Counted from the first letter of the stretch, positions 45,350 through 55,542 are shown. The stretch is DNA of 63,083 bases from Acetobacter sp. DsW_063 (GCF_002153745.1 NZ_JOPL01000091.1:1-63083), one strand, 5' to 3'. Made by a program: numbers and translations. The notes: generated by a model from the sequence alone, not told the origin.

Positions 45350-46678
45350 TCAGCCGCGCGACAAACCGAGGTTTTCTCGCAAAGTCGCGCCTTCATACTC
45401 CGTTCTGACGATTCCCTGCTCGCGCAGGATCGGTAAAACCTCTGCGACGAAACGCCTGAACTGGGCCGGATGCTCAAGGTAGATATTAAGGCCATCCAAT
45501 GCGCCATTCTCGAACCACTCAGCAATGCTGCTCGCGACAGTTACAGGCGAGCCAACGAACGGCTTCCCCCGGCCGACCGAGGCGACGCGCCCGCGATTTT
45601 GGGTGGCTTCCACGACCTGCCGGAGCGACAGTTTCTCCGCCACTGCGCGTTCAGTGACCGCCTTCGCCGCCGTATACCAGCTCTTTTCCGCAAGTTTCAG
45701 GACTTCTGCGGGGAAGGGGGCGTCCAGATCGTATGTGGTAAAGTCATGCCAGCCAAAAAGTCGGCCAAATTCCCTTAAGGCCCAATCGAAGCTGTGATCA
45801 TGTTCGGCGTAATGCCGCTCCAGTTCAACTGCATCTGCATCCGTGTCGCCGACTACAAACTTGATGCCGGGGGAGATCAGCACACTGTCAGGGTCACGAC
45901 CGAACGACGCGGCGCGTTTACGCATGTCGTCGCGAAACGCCCGCGTTGCTTCGAGCGTCGAACCGTGAGTGAACACCGCATCAGCGAAGCGCGCGCCAAG
46001 GTCGCGGCCGGGATTTGAGTCGCCTGCCTGAAAAATGATTGGTTCGCCTTGCGGTGACCGCTCGATATTCAGCGGCCCGGCGACGCTGAAGTGTCGCCCC
46101 TTGTGGTTCAGGGAATGCAGCTTCGACGGGTCGAGAAAGAGCTTCCTTTCCCTGTCGCGGGGAAGCGCGCCATCCTCATACGAACGCCATAGGCCTCGTG
46201 CGACCTCAATAGATTCCTCGGCGCGGCTGTGCCGTTCTTCGTAATCGAAATGCTCTTCGCGGCTGAAATTGCTTGCGGTTCCGGCGTCACCGGTTGTCAC
46301 GACGTTCCAGCCTGCTCGGCCGCCGCTGATCAGGTCGAGGGAGGCGAGACGGCGGGCGATGTTGAACGGGTCATTGTAGGACGTGCTCAGGGTTCCAACG
46401 AGACCGATATGGCGCGTGACCATCGCCAGAGCCGAGAGCAGTGTCAACGGTTCAAGTCGGCTAAGGTAATGGGGTGGTGAATTCGGTGTGATGAACTGGC
46501 TGTCCACGATAAAAAGCCAGTCGAATTTTGCGTCTTCAGCCTGTCGCGCAACGTCTGCGAACCAGTTGACGTCAACGCTTGCGTTGGCCGGAATTTCGGG
46601 ATCCAGCCACCGGTTGTAGTTTCCTGGTCCGCCGACGCCCGTTGGGACAAGGCCGAGCTTCAGTTGTCTTTTGCTCAT
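45350..46678 (-). CDS. LLM-class flavin-dependent monooxygenase (NtaA/SnaA/DszA type)
   Basis: A 442-aa luciferase-like monooxygenase. N-terminal motif QLKLGLVPTGVGGPGNYNRW; the flavin region LDLISGGRAGWNVVTTGDAGTASNF; QAGDSNPGRDLGARFADAVFTHG and the C-terminal EHPAQFRRFVAEVLPILREQGIVR. The family cleaves C-S or oxidises sulfonates, nitrilotriacetate and similar compounds with FMNH2 from a separate reductase. It follows the SsuA-like binding protein by 12 bp, so it is part of the operon. The sulfur substrate is inferred. Confidence 0.92.
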   Translation of the reverse strand: MSKRQLKLGLVPTGVGGPGNYNRWLDPEIPANASVDVNWFADVARQAEDAKFDWLFIVDSQFITPNSPPHYLSRLEPLTLLSALAMVTRHIGLVGTLSTSYNDPFNIARRLASLDLISGGRAGWNVVTTGDAGTASNFSREEHFDYEERHSRAEESIEVARGLWRSYEDGALPRDRERKLFLDPSKLHSLNHKGRHFSVAGPLNIERSPQGEPIIFQAGDSNPGRDLGARFADAVFTHGSTLEATRAFRDDMRKRAASFGRDPDSVLISPGIKFVVGDTDADAVELERHYAEHDHSFDWALREFGRLFGWHDFTTYDLDAPFPAEVLKLAEKSWYTAAKAVTERAVAEKLSLRQVVEATQNRGRVASVGRGKPFVGSPVTVASSIAEWFENGALDGLNIYLEHPAQFRRFVAEVLPILREQGIVRTEYEGATLRENLGLSRG

Positions 46679-46690
46679 TGTCGGATTTTC

Positions 46691-47674
46691 CTATGCAATG
46701 ATTTTTGTGGCCTTGAAATCGCGCCCCGGTGGGACCAGCCCCTGCGCGGCGTAACGGTCATTGATCGCCTGAAGCGTATCGAGATCGCTTGCATCCGGGC
46801 TACGAATTGAAAAAGTCCTGTGCTGCAAAACGGATGTGACGGTATCGATCGACATATTTTCCCACTGTCGGGACAGAAGAGACGCGGCCGCGCTTTTGTT
46901 GTCGCGGACCCACGCCGCTGCATCGTTCAGGACCGAGCGGAACGTCGTAACGGTCTCCGGATGAGCCTGTACAAAGGCAGAGTCAGCCAGATAGTAGCGA
47001 TTGTAACGCATTTTGACGGCAGAACCATCGCCCAGAAGATGAGCCTCTGGCAGCGCCGTCGCGAAACTGAAGAACGGATCAAAGGTCGCCCAGGCGTCGA
47101 TGGCGCCGGTTCGAAATGCCTGGAGACATGCTGACTCGGGCACATAAATCGGGTGAATGTCCGACAGTTTAAGATTGACGGACGCAAGAGCTTGAACAAG
47201 AAAATCGAATGCGCTTCCGGTCTTCCCTACCGCGACGCGGCGTCCTCTCAGGTCAGAGAAACTGGTGATTCCTCGGTCTTTTCTCGCGACAATGCCAAGC
47301 GCGCTCGGGCTTGGCCCTTCGACCGCGTAAATGGCCAGCGACGGGAACAGCGGCAGAACGACGACGGGCACGGCTTCAGCGACGTCACTGACGTAATCGA
47401 CCTGCCCGATCTGGGCGGCTGAGGTGCTCAATATGCTCCACACTGGACTGAAGCCGATTTTCTCAAGCCGCGGGTTGATGAGATTGTTTGCGCGCGCGAC
47501 CTGAAACAGTATGGAGGACTGTTGGTAGCTCACAGTCAGTTCCCGATCAGACGCAGCTCGCGCGCGTGGGGAGCATGTCCCGGTCAGCGCCAGAGCGGTT
47601 GCGCCAGAAAGGAAGGAGCGTCGCTTTATTACGGGCATATCCGACATCGACGTGGCCCTTTGCTGCTCGTCCAT
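46691..47674 (-). CDS. aliphatic sulfonate-type ABC substrate-binding protein
   Basis: SsuA/NMT1-like periplasmic protein of 327 aa. The N-terminus has a Tat-like signal (KRRSFLSGATALALTGTCSP) before ARAASDRELTV; a start at Met12 is possible. The mature part has the SsuA pattern: VSYQQSSILFQVARANNLI, GSAFDFLVQALA, and GAIDAWATFDPFFSFA. Its ATG overlaps the TBDR stop (TGATG), so it is coupled to the receptor. No permease or ATPase gene lies in the operon. Confidence 0.9.
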   Translation of the reverse strand: MDEQQRATSMSDMPVIKRRSFLSGATALALTGTCSPRARAASDRELTVSYQQSSILFQVARANNLINPRLEKIGFSPVWSILSTSAAQIGQVDYVSDVAEAVPVVVLPLFPSLAIYAVEGPSPSALGIVARKDRGITSFSDLRGRRVAVGKTGSAFDFLVQALASVNLKLSDIHPIYVPESACLQAFRTGAIDAWATFDPFFSFATALPEAHLLGDGSAVKMRYNRYYLADSAFVQAHPETVTTFRSVLNDAAAWVRDNKSAAASLLSRQWENMSIDTVTSVLQHRTFSIRSPDASDLDTLQAINDRYAAQGLVPPGRDFKATKIIA

Positions 47675-50169
47675 CAGAATGAATATCCCACTCGCCCGTA
47701 CCAGTAGGAGCCGGTGATCGGAATTCCGGATGATGACGTGTCGTAAATAGAGTTTCCGTTGTATCTCAGAATGAGAGGCAGTTTTCGTGGCCTTACATTG
47801 AAGAGATTGTTTACGCCGATCGTCGCCCTCAGCCGGTCCGACATAAAGCGTCTCGTGACCTCGAGATCAGTCATCCAGCGCGGGGAATTTTCGAACTGCG
47901 CAAATTGCTGGATCGAGTAACGAAGCGCTGCAGGGGCGGCGACCTGATACGTGAGATTTCCCGTCGTCTGACCGTAACGTGTCTGGCGCACGTTCACGTC
48001 CCACGCCCCGATAGTCCACCGCGCATTCAGAATGATCTTGCTGCGGGGCGTTGCTGTGGTGATCCAGCCGATCGCCTGCGCATTCAGCAGCGGCGTCCCG
48101 TTCGCATCGTTCGACAGGTGGTGCAGGCGTGTTCTGTTCAGGTCGATACCGACCGTCCAGTCGACTACGCCATAGCGCCCGAAGCGAGTCACATAGTCGG
48201 CGTTGATGTCGACGCCCTGGGTCCGTGTGCTTGCCGCGTTTGAAAAGTAATTGGCCGTGACATTGCTTGGATCCAGCCCCGGTGGGAGCGCGATGCCGGT
48301 GAGGCCAATAGCCTCTTCCGCCAACGCGCCGTTGTAATTGCCTCCGCCGAGAATGCGGTCGCGGATGGTGATCTGATAAGCGTCGGCGGTGACGTGCAGT
48401 CGCGGGAAGGGCTCAAACACGACGCCACCGCTGATATTGGTGGAACGTTCAGGCTTCAATTTTGTCGCGCCGAGCAGCTCGGCGGCCGCCGAATTGACGG
48501 CGAGGCTTCCAGAGGCCCCGGTCGGCGTCACGCTCAGGCTGCTGAAATGTTGCTCCGCCAAAGAAGGTGCGCGAAACCCGTTGCTGATCGTGGCCCGAAA
48601 CGCCAGACGCTTTGAAACCTCATATCGCGCGGAAACTTTACCACTCTCGGCATTGCCGAAATCCGTGTAGTGCTCGAACCGACCGGCGAAATCGAGATCG
48701 AGCTTCCTGACAGGAGAAATCCCGACATCGGCGTATCCAGCCCAGATATCACGGCTCCACGACCCCGCGGATTGCGGAGTAAGTCCGGGCGCTCCCTGCA
48801 ATCCTCCAAGAAGGTATGTGGGCGCGTTGCCAGATACGATGTCGTATGTCTCAAGGCGGTGTTCCGCCCCGAAAGCCAGTTTCAGAGGTCGCCCGAGAAC
48901 CACAAAGCCTCGACTCAGATCGAGATTATTGGTCCATTGTGCGTTTCTGTATGCCTCCGCGAACCCCTTGGTGGGTGTCCAGCCATAAGCCGCGTAATAG
49001 GAGGTGTTTGCGGAATTGATGGTGGACAGCCGACTTTCGTCTGCGCCGTATGTCGTGCTCAAATCCCAATGAAAACCGCCGAGGAAATGATCCCCTGTGA
49101 GGCCGAGCGTGGCGGCGTAGTCATTCTCCTCGTTTACACTGGAAGGGTTGAATCCCCATGGGTAGACACTGGGCAATATACTGGGCAGTCGGTTCGTTTC
49201 GTAGAGCTGAATATGCCGGTGCATATAGGTGACGTTGGCGTAGAACTTTACGTTTTCAGTGATGTTCTTTCCCAGTTCTATCGCGAGGGATTCACGTGTC
49301 TCTTCCGGTGTGGCGAAATTATAGTCCTCGGGGCGATAATGCGTGCCCGTCACGAAATGGTCAGCGTGATAGACCTGTCCGCTAAGGTGTAAATAACCGT
49401 CATTCCCCAGCTTCAGGCCGCCGTCGGCGTTAAGCTGATAATCCCAGCCAGGCGAGCCATAGAGATAGTTGAATGGATGAGCGCCACTTTGGAACGACGT
49501 GTTGAGCCCATGATCCGTCTTTTTGAGGATGATATTGACTACGCCGGCGATGGCGTCCGATCCGTACATGGCGGCCGCGCCGTCTCGCAGAACTTCAATA
49601 TGATCGATCGCCGAAAGAGGAATTGCGTTCAGGTCTACCGGCGTCGTGCCGTGCTCGGGGCCTGAGTAGGTGGCGACTACGCCTGTCGTGTGTCGTCTCT
49701 TGCCATCGACAAGAACCAGAACTTCATTGGGTGTCAGCCCCCTCATGCGTATGCCGGCGACCTGCCCGGAACCGGCGAGTAAACTGCTGTTAATCGACGG
49801 ATCAGTACGCGCCAGAGCATCTGCAATATTGAGCGCGCCGGTTCGCGCAAGTTCCGCGCCGGTGATGATATCGATCGGGCTGGCGCTGCTTCTCGCCGTG
49901 CGATGAGAGTCACGCGTGCCAGTGACGATCATCTGTTCAGACTCTTGGGAAGGTAAAGTTTTGGGAGCGGCGAGCACACTCGAGCGCACTGGCGTTTTCG
50001 TGCTACGCGTCGTCGTTCGGGCCGCCTGCGTCGTGTGAACGAATTTCCGGCTGTCATGTTTGGCGTGGGCCGAAGAAACCGACGCCACGCCCTCTGCCCA
50101 CGCGGCGTTACATCCAAAGGCAAGAGACGCTGCGAGGAAAGTTCTTTGAGATGAAAAGAAAATCGACAT
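47674..50169 (-). CDS. TonB-dependent outer-membrane receptor
   Basis: An 831-aa receptor with a signal peptide (FLAASLAFGCNAAWA). A basic linker precedes a plug with MIVTGTRDSHRTARSS, GIRMRGLTPNEVLVLVDGKR and SAIDHIEVLRDGAAAMYGSDAIAGVVNIIL. The barrel runs to the aromatic C-terminal GSYWYGRVGYSF. The operon position with an SsuA-like protein and an LLM monooxygenase points to uptake of an organosulfur compound rather than a siderophore; this is an inference from context. Confidence 0.93.
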   Translation of the reverse strand: MSIFFSSQRTFLAASLAFGCNAAWAEGVASVSSAHAKHDSRKFVHTTQAARTTTRSTKTPVRSSVLAAPKTLPSQESEQMIVTGTRDSHRTARSSASPIDIITGAELARTGALNIADALARTDPSINSSLLAGSGQVAGIRMRGLTPNEVLVLVDGKRRHTTGVVATYSGPEHGTTPVDLNAIPLSAIDHIEVLRDGAAAMYGSDAIAGVVNIILKKTDHGLNTSFQSGAHPFNYLYGSPGWDYQLNADGGLKLGNDGYLHLSGQVYHADHFVTGTHYRPEDYNFATPEETRESLAIELGKNITENVKFYANVTYMHRHIQLYETNRLPSILPSVYPWGFNPSSVNEENDYAATLGLTGDHFLGGFHWDLSTTYGADESRLSTINSANTSYYAAYGWTPTKGFAEAYRNAQWTNNLDLSRGFVVLGRPLKLAFGAEHRLETYDIVSGNAPTYLLGGLQGAPGLTPQSAGSWSRDIWAGYADVGISPVRKLDLDFAGRFEHYTDFGNAESGKVSARYEVSKRLAFRATISNGFRAPSLAEQHFSSLSVTPTGASGSLAVNSAAAELLGATKLKPERSTNISGGVVFEPFPRLHVTADAYQITIRDRILGGGNYNGALAEEAIGLTGIALPPGLDPSNVTANYFSNAASTRTQGVDINADYVTRFGRYGVVDWTVGIDLNRTRLHHLSNDANGTPLLNAQAIGWITTATPRSKIILNARWTIGAWDVNVRQTRYGQTTGNLTYQVAAPAALRYSIQQFAQFENSPRWMTDLEVTRRFMSDRLRATIGVNNLFNVRPRKLPLILRYNGNSIYDTSSSGIPITGSYWYGRVGYSF

Positions 50170-50183
50170 TCCGGAAAATTAGT

Positions 50184-50208
50184 CCTGACGCTGGGAAAGC
50201 GCGTCAGG
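50184..50208. terminator. hairpin between pepT and the TonB-receptor operon
   Basis: CCTGACGC and GCGTCAGG arms (8 bp) with a 9-nt loop. On the minus strand it is followed by an ACTAATTTT tail. It may end pepT transcription or sit in the receptor leader. Confidence 0.5.
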
Positions 50209-50340
50209 CTTTAAAGGCGGGGTGTCGACGTCACAAACGAGATATCTAAAGGTTACGGTTGAGGCATATTTTAACAAATCATGTCATGCGGATTGATCTG
50301 ACAGTTTGCCTTTCTGACAAAAGCGCGCGCATGCTTCCAT

Positions 50341-51576
50341 TCAAGCCTGCACCGCCAGCGTCACCAGACGCAACGTCACCTCGCTTGCCTGAGCGAAGGC
50401 TGGAAGCGGAAGACATTCGTAAATGGAGTGAAAGTTCAGGCCGCCGGTGAAATAGTTCGGTGTTGGTATTCCTCGCGCCGACAGGGCCGAGCCGTCCGTT
50501 CCGCCCCTCATGGGAATGACATTTGGCGTGATCCCACAAGCGGCGAACGCTTCCTCCAGCAACGCAATGCAGCGGCGATCATTACCCATCGCCGACGCGA
50601 TGTTCGAGTAAACGTCGGCGATCACGCAGGAAATTGCGGCTCGCGGAAATGCGGCAAGAGTCGCGGCAACTTTCTTCTGCAGATCAACTTTTCGTTTTTC
50701 GAAATTCGTCCGGTCGAAATCACGGATCGAGACGGAAAGGCGCGCGGTCGCCTGATCCCCTGAAAATCCATTCACCCAGCAATAACCTTCCCGCCCTTCG
50801 GTATGTTCCGGCGTATCGTGCGGATCGAACCGTGCGATCAGGTCAGTCGCCACCAGTATAGGATTGACGAGAACGCCCTTCGCCGCCATCGGATGGGCTG
50901 TTACTCCATCTATCGTGATCTTGGCCTGTGCTGCGTTGAATGTTTCGTAAACAAATTCTCCGGATGCGCACGCGTCCACCGTATAGGCGAACTCCGCCGG
51001 AAAACGCTCCAGGTTCATGATTTTTGCACCGCGCAGGCCGATCTCTTCGTCGGGGACGAACGCGACGAACACGTCTCCATGCGGTGTTCCGCTCGCGATG
51101 ACGGTTTCGAGCATGTCCATGACGATCGCGACAGCCGCCTTGTTGTCCGCGCCAAGAACGCTCGTCCCGTCGGTGAAGACGACGTCCTGTCCGATATGGG
51201 GCGTGAGTTCCGGATGCTCGTCAGCCAGCAGCCATATGTCGCGTTCCGGATTCAGGCAGATGTCCTGCCCATCGTAACGCAGGATTTGCGGGTGCATTTC
51301 TGGCGACAAACCTACGTCTACAGTATCGAGATGCGCACAGAACCCGATACGCGGCGCGGTGGCGGGGCCGTTCGCCGGGAGGTGCGCTGTGAGCACGCAA
51401 TGCTCATCGAGATGGACGTCCTTCAGGCCAAGTTCGTTCAGTTCGTCGCGGAGGAGCGACGCCAGAGTCCACTGCCCGTCGGAAGACGGAACCACTGTGG
51501 CCTGCGCGGAACTCTGGCTCGGGATCGCGACATAACGAAGAAAGCGATCGAGCAGGCGGGAGCCGGAATGTGGCAT
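50341..51576 (-). CDS. pepT: peptidase T
   Basis: Zinc tripeptidase (M20B) of 411 aa; the ATG at 51576 follows AAGGAAC. The first metal His lies in GFCAHLDTVDVG, bridging Asp in TSVLGADNKAAVAIV, the catalytic Glu in VPDEEIGLRGA, and a further His in GLNFHSIYECLP. It cleaves the N-terminal residue of tripeptides in the cytoplasm. It lies upstream of the TonB operon on the same strand and overlaps nothing; the MOSC gene is divergent. Confidence 0.95.
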   Translation of the reverse strand: MPHSGSRLLDRFLRYVAIPSQSSAQATVVPSSDGQWTLASLLRDELNELGLKDVHLDEHCVLTAHLPANGPATAPRIGFCAHLDTVDVGLSPEMHPQILRYDGQDICLNPERDIWLLADEHPELTPHIGQDVVFTDGTSVLGADNKAAVAIVMDMLETVIASGTPHGDVFVAFVPDEEIGLRGAKIMNLERFPAEFAYTVDACASGEFVYETFNAAQAKITIDGVTAHPMAAKGVLVNPILVATDLIARFDPHDTPEHTEGREGYCWVNGFSGDQATARLSVSIRDFDRTNFEKRKVDLQKKVAATLAAFPRAAISCVIADVYSNIASAMGNDRRCIALLEEAFAACGITPNVIPMRGGTDGSALSARGIPTPNYFTGGLNFHSIYECLPLPAFAQASEVTLRLVTLAVQA

Positions 51577-51707
51577 CGGGCTTTGTTCCTTGGCCGGTAA
51601 GGGGTTGCCTGAGCCGGACAATAGAATACAGACTGCCGGGCGAAACTCTGCTGTTCGCCTGCATGCAGGCAAGAGCGTCACCCGGATATAGGGAATTTGG
51701 ATCGTCA

Positions 51708-52511
51708 GTGAAAGTTTCGTCCCTTCATATTTATCCGGTGAAAAGCCTGCGCGGCTTGTTGCTGACTCAAGTGGACATGGATCCCTGGGGGCCACGTGGC
51801 GACCGCCGATGGGTCGTGGTTGACGTGGAAGGCGTCTTCATTACCCAAAGAACCGACGCCGCGATGGCGCGAATTTCCGTGACGCCGACGCCAGACGGAT
51901 TGACGCTTCAACGTGACGGCGACGTGTCTTTGACGATTTCGTGCCCGTCGGGCGGCGCGAGGCGCGTGCGCGTCTGGCGCAGTGACGTGACAGGAAATGA
52001 CGCGGGCGACGAAGCCGCTGCTTGGCTTGAAGCCGCGTTGGGGCGGGCGTCGCGACTGGTTTACATGGATGCGCCGGACAGCGCGCGGCCCGGAGAGCAC
52101 GACGGGCAGGAGTTTCAGGTCTCCTTCGCGGACGCCTTTCCTGGCCTACTCTGCACGGAGGCGTCGCTGGACGATCTGAACGCCCGTCTGGATCGCGCCG
52201 TGCCGATGACGCGTTTTCGCCCGAACGTTGTCGTGGAGGGCGCGTCGGCCTGGGCGGAGGACGAGTGGACACGCATAAGGATAGGGCAGGTCGAGTTGGC
52301 TTTGGTGAAGCCCTGTTCCCGCTGCGTCGTCACGACGATTGATCAGGAAAGCGGCTCCATCGTTGTTCCGGGACAACCGCTGAAGACGCTCGCCGGATTT
52401 CGCCGGACGCCCGAGGGTATTATGTTTGGTCAAAATTTTCTTGTTGAAAAAGCGGGAACTATTCGAAAAGGCGACACTGTCGAAATTCTCGAACGGGGTG
52501 CGGCGACATAA
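51708..52511 (+). CDS. MOSC domain protein with MOSC_N beta-barrel (YcbX-like)
   Basis: A 267-aa protein with a chosen GTG start at 51708 (an ATG at 51663 is the alternative). The N-terminal beta-barrel domain is KVSSLHIYPVKSLRGLLLTQ and the MOSC domain follows, with DAFPGLLCTEASLDDLNAR, RFRPNVVVEGASAWAEDEW and the sulfur-carrying cysteine in LVKPCSRCVVTTID. Family members are molybdenum-cofactor sulfur carriers or N-hydroxylated base reductases; it ends in GQNFLVEKAGTIRKGDTVEI. Function inferred from YcbX homology. Confidence 0.9.
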   Translation: MKVSSLHIYPVKSLRGLLLTQVDMDPWGPRGDRRWVVVDVEGVFITQRTDAAMARISVTPTPDGLTLQRDGDVSLTISCPSGGARRVRVWRSDVTGNDAGDEAAAWLEAALGRASRLVYMDAPDSARPGEHDGQEFQVSFADAFPGLLCTEASLDDLNARLDRAVPMTRFRPNVVVEGASAWAEDEWTRIRIGQVELALVKPCSRCVVTTIDQESGSIVVPGQPLKTLAGFRRTPEGIMFGQNFLVEKAGTIRKGDTVEILERGAAT

Positions 52512-52772
52512 TCGACGTTCGCCGATCCGCGCTTTGTCGGCCACATTGCAACAGAGTTCGGAGTGAAGCCAGACAGGTACGGGATACGGTTCTTCATGGT
52601 GCTGGAAGTCATGATAACTTAACTTTCGCCGTCGCCTCTCCCGGAGGAAACTCCCGTAGCCTCCGCTGTTGATCCGAGGAAACCATTGCCGGACGCCAGT
52701 CGACCTCCCGAACCTCTGTGTGGCGATGACCTGTTGGCGTCCTGGACCCTCTCGACAAGTTCAAAATCGCCG

Positions 52773-54257
52773 ATGATAGCGGCGCTCCAGGCGAGTAATC
52801 CTTCACGCAAAATTGGCGCACGTCTTAGCCGCATTCTGATCGTTGCGGCGCTCGGTTTTGTCGCGCCAATGGCGCACGCGGTTGCAGCCAGTACGCCTCT
52901 GGTCACCGATGTTCTGCCATCGGGCGTACCGCTTCCGGCGCCGGCGCCGGATTTCGCGCCTGCGGTCAGCGACGCCAGCACGGAACTGCTCGGAAATGCC
53001 GGGGGAGTCAGGCCATGGCTTGATCGTCACGGCGTGCAGATCAATCTGCAAGACGTGGAGGAATTGTGGGGATTGGCGTCGGGCGGCGTGCGCCCCGGCC
53101 CGACGTATGACGGGATCACCGCCGTCACGCTCCAGTTGAACACGCAGCAGGCCTTTGGGTGGCATGACGGGCTGTTTAACATCAGCGCGCTGCAGATACG
53201 TGGCCGGTCGTTAACCAACGAGCGCCTGCAATCGCTGAATGCGGTCAGCGGCTACGACGCCGGGCGCTCGACGCGCCTCTTCGAACTCTGGTACGGGCAG
53301 GGCTTTTTAGGAAATCGTCTTGACGTCCGTGTTGGATCGATCGACCTCGACACCGAATTTCTGGTTAGCCAAAACGCGTCGCTTTTCCTGAACGCCAGTT
53401 TTGGGTGGCCGCTTTCCACGTCGAGCAACCTCTATTCGGGCGGCCCGTCATGGCCATATTCTGCTGTCGGCGTCCGTGTAAAATGGGCGCCTGCTCATCC
53501 GCTGGTGCTGATGGGTGCGGTGACAGACGACAATCCGACCCACGGCCCGTTCTATAGCTCCGTCGCGGCCAATCAGCGCGACCCATCGGGAACCCAATTC
53601 TCGACCAAAGGCGGGGCCCTCTTTATTGGCGAAGCTCAGCTCTGGGTCGACGCGGCGCGGAGGCTCGCCACCCGAGACAACGCCGCCTTGCCCGGCACAT
53701 GGAAAATAGGCGCGCTGTTCGACACCGGCCGTTTTCCTGATCAACGTTATGATGATCGTGGCGGCTTGCTGGGTAGTCCTGACAGTGATGGGAGGCCGTT
53801 TTACCATCGCGGAAACTGGATGGCCTATACGGTCATTGACCAGATGCTGTGGCGCGCGGCGAAGGGGCGGCAGAAAGCCGTCAGCGTCTTCATCCGCGCC
53901 ACCGCCAATGGCGGTGTACGAAACCGTTTCGCGTCGGAAGTTGAAGCGGGTCTGACATTCGACGGGCTGGTTCCGGGGCGTATCGACGATACGATCGGTA
54001 TCGCTTGGGGGACGACGCTCTATGGGCGGCGGGCTCTGGAAAGCGCGCGCGACGCGATACGGCTTGGCGGCTCCGGCGCCGCCGACCTGAAACCTGAGAA
54101 TCACCTCGAACTGACGTGGCAGATTGCGGTGACGCCTTACCTCAACCTTCAGCCAGATTTGCAGTATTTTTGGAATGTCGGCGGAATGGCCCAGGGCAGT
54201 TCGGGTGGGATCGCCAATGGCTTCGTGGCGGGCCTGAACATGACGACGACCTTCTGA
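52773..54257 (+). CDS. carbohydrate-selective porin, OprB family
   Basis: Outer-membrane beta-barrel protein of 494 aa from the ATG at 52773. The signal peptide is LSRILIVAALGFVAPMAHAV. OprB features are visible: GVRPWLDRHGVQINLQDVEE, the GPTYDGITAVTLQLNT strand, RLFELWYGQGFLGNRLDVR and the C-terminal LNLQPDLQYFWNVGG. The final residues are an aromatic strand (FVAGLNMTTTF). It lets monosaccharides across the outer membrane. An upstream TTG in frame is unlikely. Confidence 0.9.
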   Translation: MIAALQASNPSRKIGARLSRILIVAALGFVAPMAHAVAASTPLVTDVLPSGVPLPAPAPDFAPAVSDASTELLGNAGGVRPWLDRHGVQINLQDVEELWGLASGGVRPGPTYDGITAVTLQLNTQQAFGWHDGLFNISALQIRGRSLTNERLQSLNAVSGYDAGRSTRLFELWYGQGFLGNRLDVRVGSIDLDTEFLVSQNASLFLNASFGWPLSTSSNLYSGGPSWPYSAVGVRVKWAPAHPLVLMGAVTDDNPTHGPFYSSVAANQRDPSGTQFSTKGGALFIGEAQLWVDAARRLATRDNAALPGTWKIGALFDTGRFPDQRYDDRGGLLGSPDSDGRPFYHRGNWMAYTVIDQMLWRAAKGRQKAVSVFIRATANGGVRNRFASEVEAGLTFDGLVPGRIDDTIGIAWGTTLYGRRALESARDAIRLGGSGAADLKPENHLELTWQIAVTPYLNLQPDLQYFWNVGGMAQGSSGGIANGFVAGLNMTTTF

Positions 54258-54358
54258 CGCCTTGCGAGTTTCATCTAAGTTTCAAATCGCCGTCGTCTCA
54301 AAACCGGTATCCTGAGCCACGCGACGAATAACGTCGCGAAAGCAGGGATGCGCGCACG

Positions 54359-55276
54359 ATGGACGAGTGGGAACAGATCGAGCTGTCAGCCGAGGAACGT
54401 GAGCGCGTGCAGATGCGCCGCGAGATCATCGATGACCTCGATGAGGAATTCGAGCTGTCGCCGGAAGAGGAAGCGGTCGGAGGCCCGCTCGACGCTGAAG
54501 ATCGCGCGTTCCGCCGTATCTATTTTCGCGAATTGATCCGCCTGCAGGGCGAGCTGATCAAGCTCCAGGATTGGGTGAAAAGCACAGGTCATCGTCTGGT
54601 CGTTCTGTTCGAGGGCCGCGACGCGGCGGGGAAGGGCGGGGCGATCAAGCGTATTACGCAGCGGCTGAACCCGCGCATCTGCCGCGTCGCAGCGCTGCCC
54701 GCGCCGAACGACCGGGAGCGCACCCAGTGGTATTTTCAGCGGTACGTCGCGCATCTGCCCGCAGCGGGCGAGATCGTGTTGTTCGACCGCAGCTGGTACA
54801 ACCGCGCTGGCGTCGAACGGGTCATGGGGTTCTGCTCCGACGCTGAATATGAAGAGTTTTACCGCTCTGTCCCCGAGTTCGAACGGATGCTGGTCCGTAG
54901 CGGCGTCCAGATTGTGAAGTTCTGGTTCTCGATAACCGACGACGAACAGGAAGCCCGTTTTCGCGCCCGTATCGAAGATCCCCTGAAGCAATGGAAGCTC
55001 AGCCCGATGGATCTGGAGAGCCGTCGTCGCTGGGAGGACTACACCCACGTGAAGGAGACCATGCTCGAGCGCTCCAGCATTGAGGAGGCGCCGTGGTGGG
55101 TCGTGCAGGCGGTCGACAAGAAGCGTGCGCGCCTCAACTGCATCTCACATCTTTTGTCGCTGGTTCCGTATCAGGCCCTGCCGCATCCTGAAGTCGTGTT
55201 GCCCGCGCGTGTTCATCACCCGGACTACGAGCGCCAGCCAACGCCGGCTTCGATGATCGTTCCTGAGTTGTATTAA
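54359..55276 (+). CDS. ppk2: polyphosphate kinase 2
   Basis: PPK2 of 305 aa, single-domain. The Walker A motif is FEGRDAAGKGGAIKRITQRL (residues about 84-103); then ICRVAALPAPNDRERTQWYF, EIVLFDRSWYNRAGVERVMG (Walker B) and the lid KFWFSITDDEQEARFRARIE. It transfers phosphate between polyphosphate and nucleotides; the class (NDP or NMP) cannot be told here. An acidic N-terminal stretch (DDLDEEFELSPEEEA) precedes the core. Monocistronic. Confidence 0.95.
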   Translation: MDEWEQIELSAEERERVQMRREIIDDLDEEFELSPEEEAVGGPLDAEDRAFRRIYFRELIRLQGELIKLQDWVKSTGHRLVVLFEGRDAAGKGGAIKRITQRLNPRICRVAALPAPNDRERTQWYFQRYVAHLPAAGEIVLFDRSWYNRAGVERVMGFCSDAEYEEFYRSVPEFERMLVRSGVQIVKFWFSITDDEQEARFRARIEDPLKQWKLSPMDLESRRRWEDYTHVKETMLERSSIEEAPWWVVQAVDKKRARLNCISHLLSLVPYQALPHPEVVLPARVHHPDYERQPTPASMIVPELY

Positions 55277-55542
55277 TCGGCTTTCGCCCTGCGTCGTCCT
55301 TCGGAGCGCTCAACCCGCTTCGAAGGGCCGCTCAGAATAAACAGCAGGAAATACACAGGGCGCTTTTTGTCGGATGCTGCATGCCTTGAGGCGTCCATAT
55401 CTGGTCCGGTGAGAAATTTACATTTCGCCCTTCTTCTGAAATCCTCCGCCTGACTCAGCCTGCGTCCCGCCGAACAGGCGAAACATCAGGATCTGGCGAC
55501 GACCGCGCTCGCTTCAGAACAGCGCGCTATACAGGATTTCAG

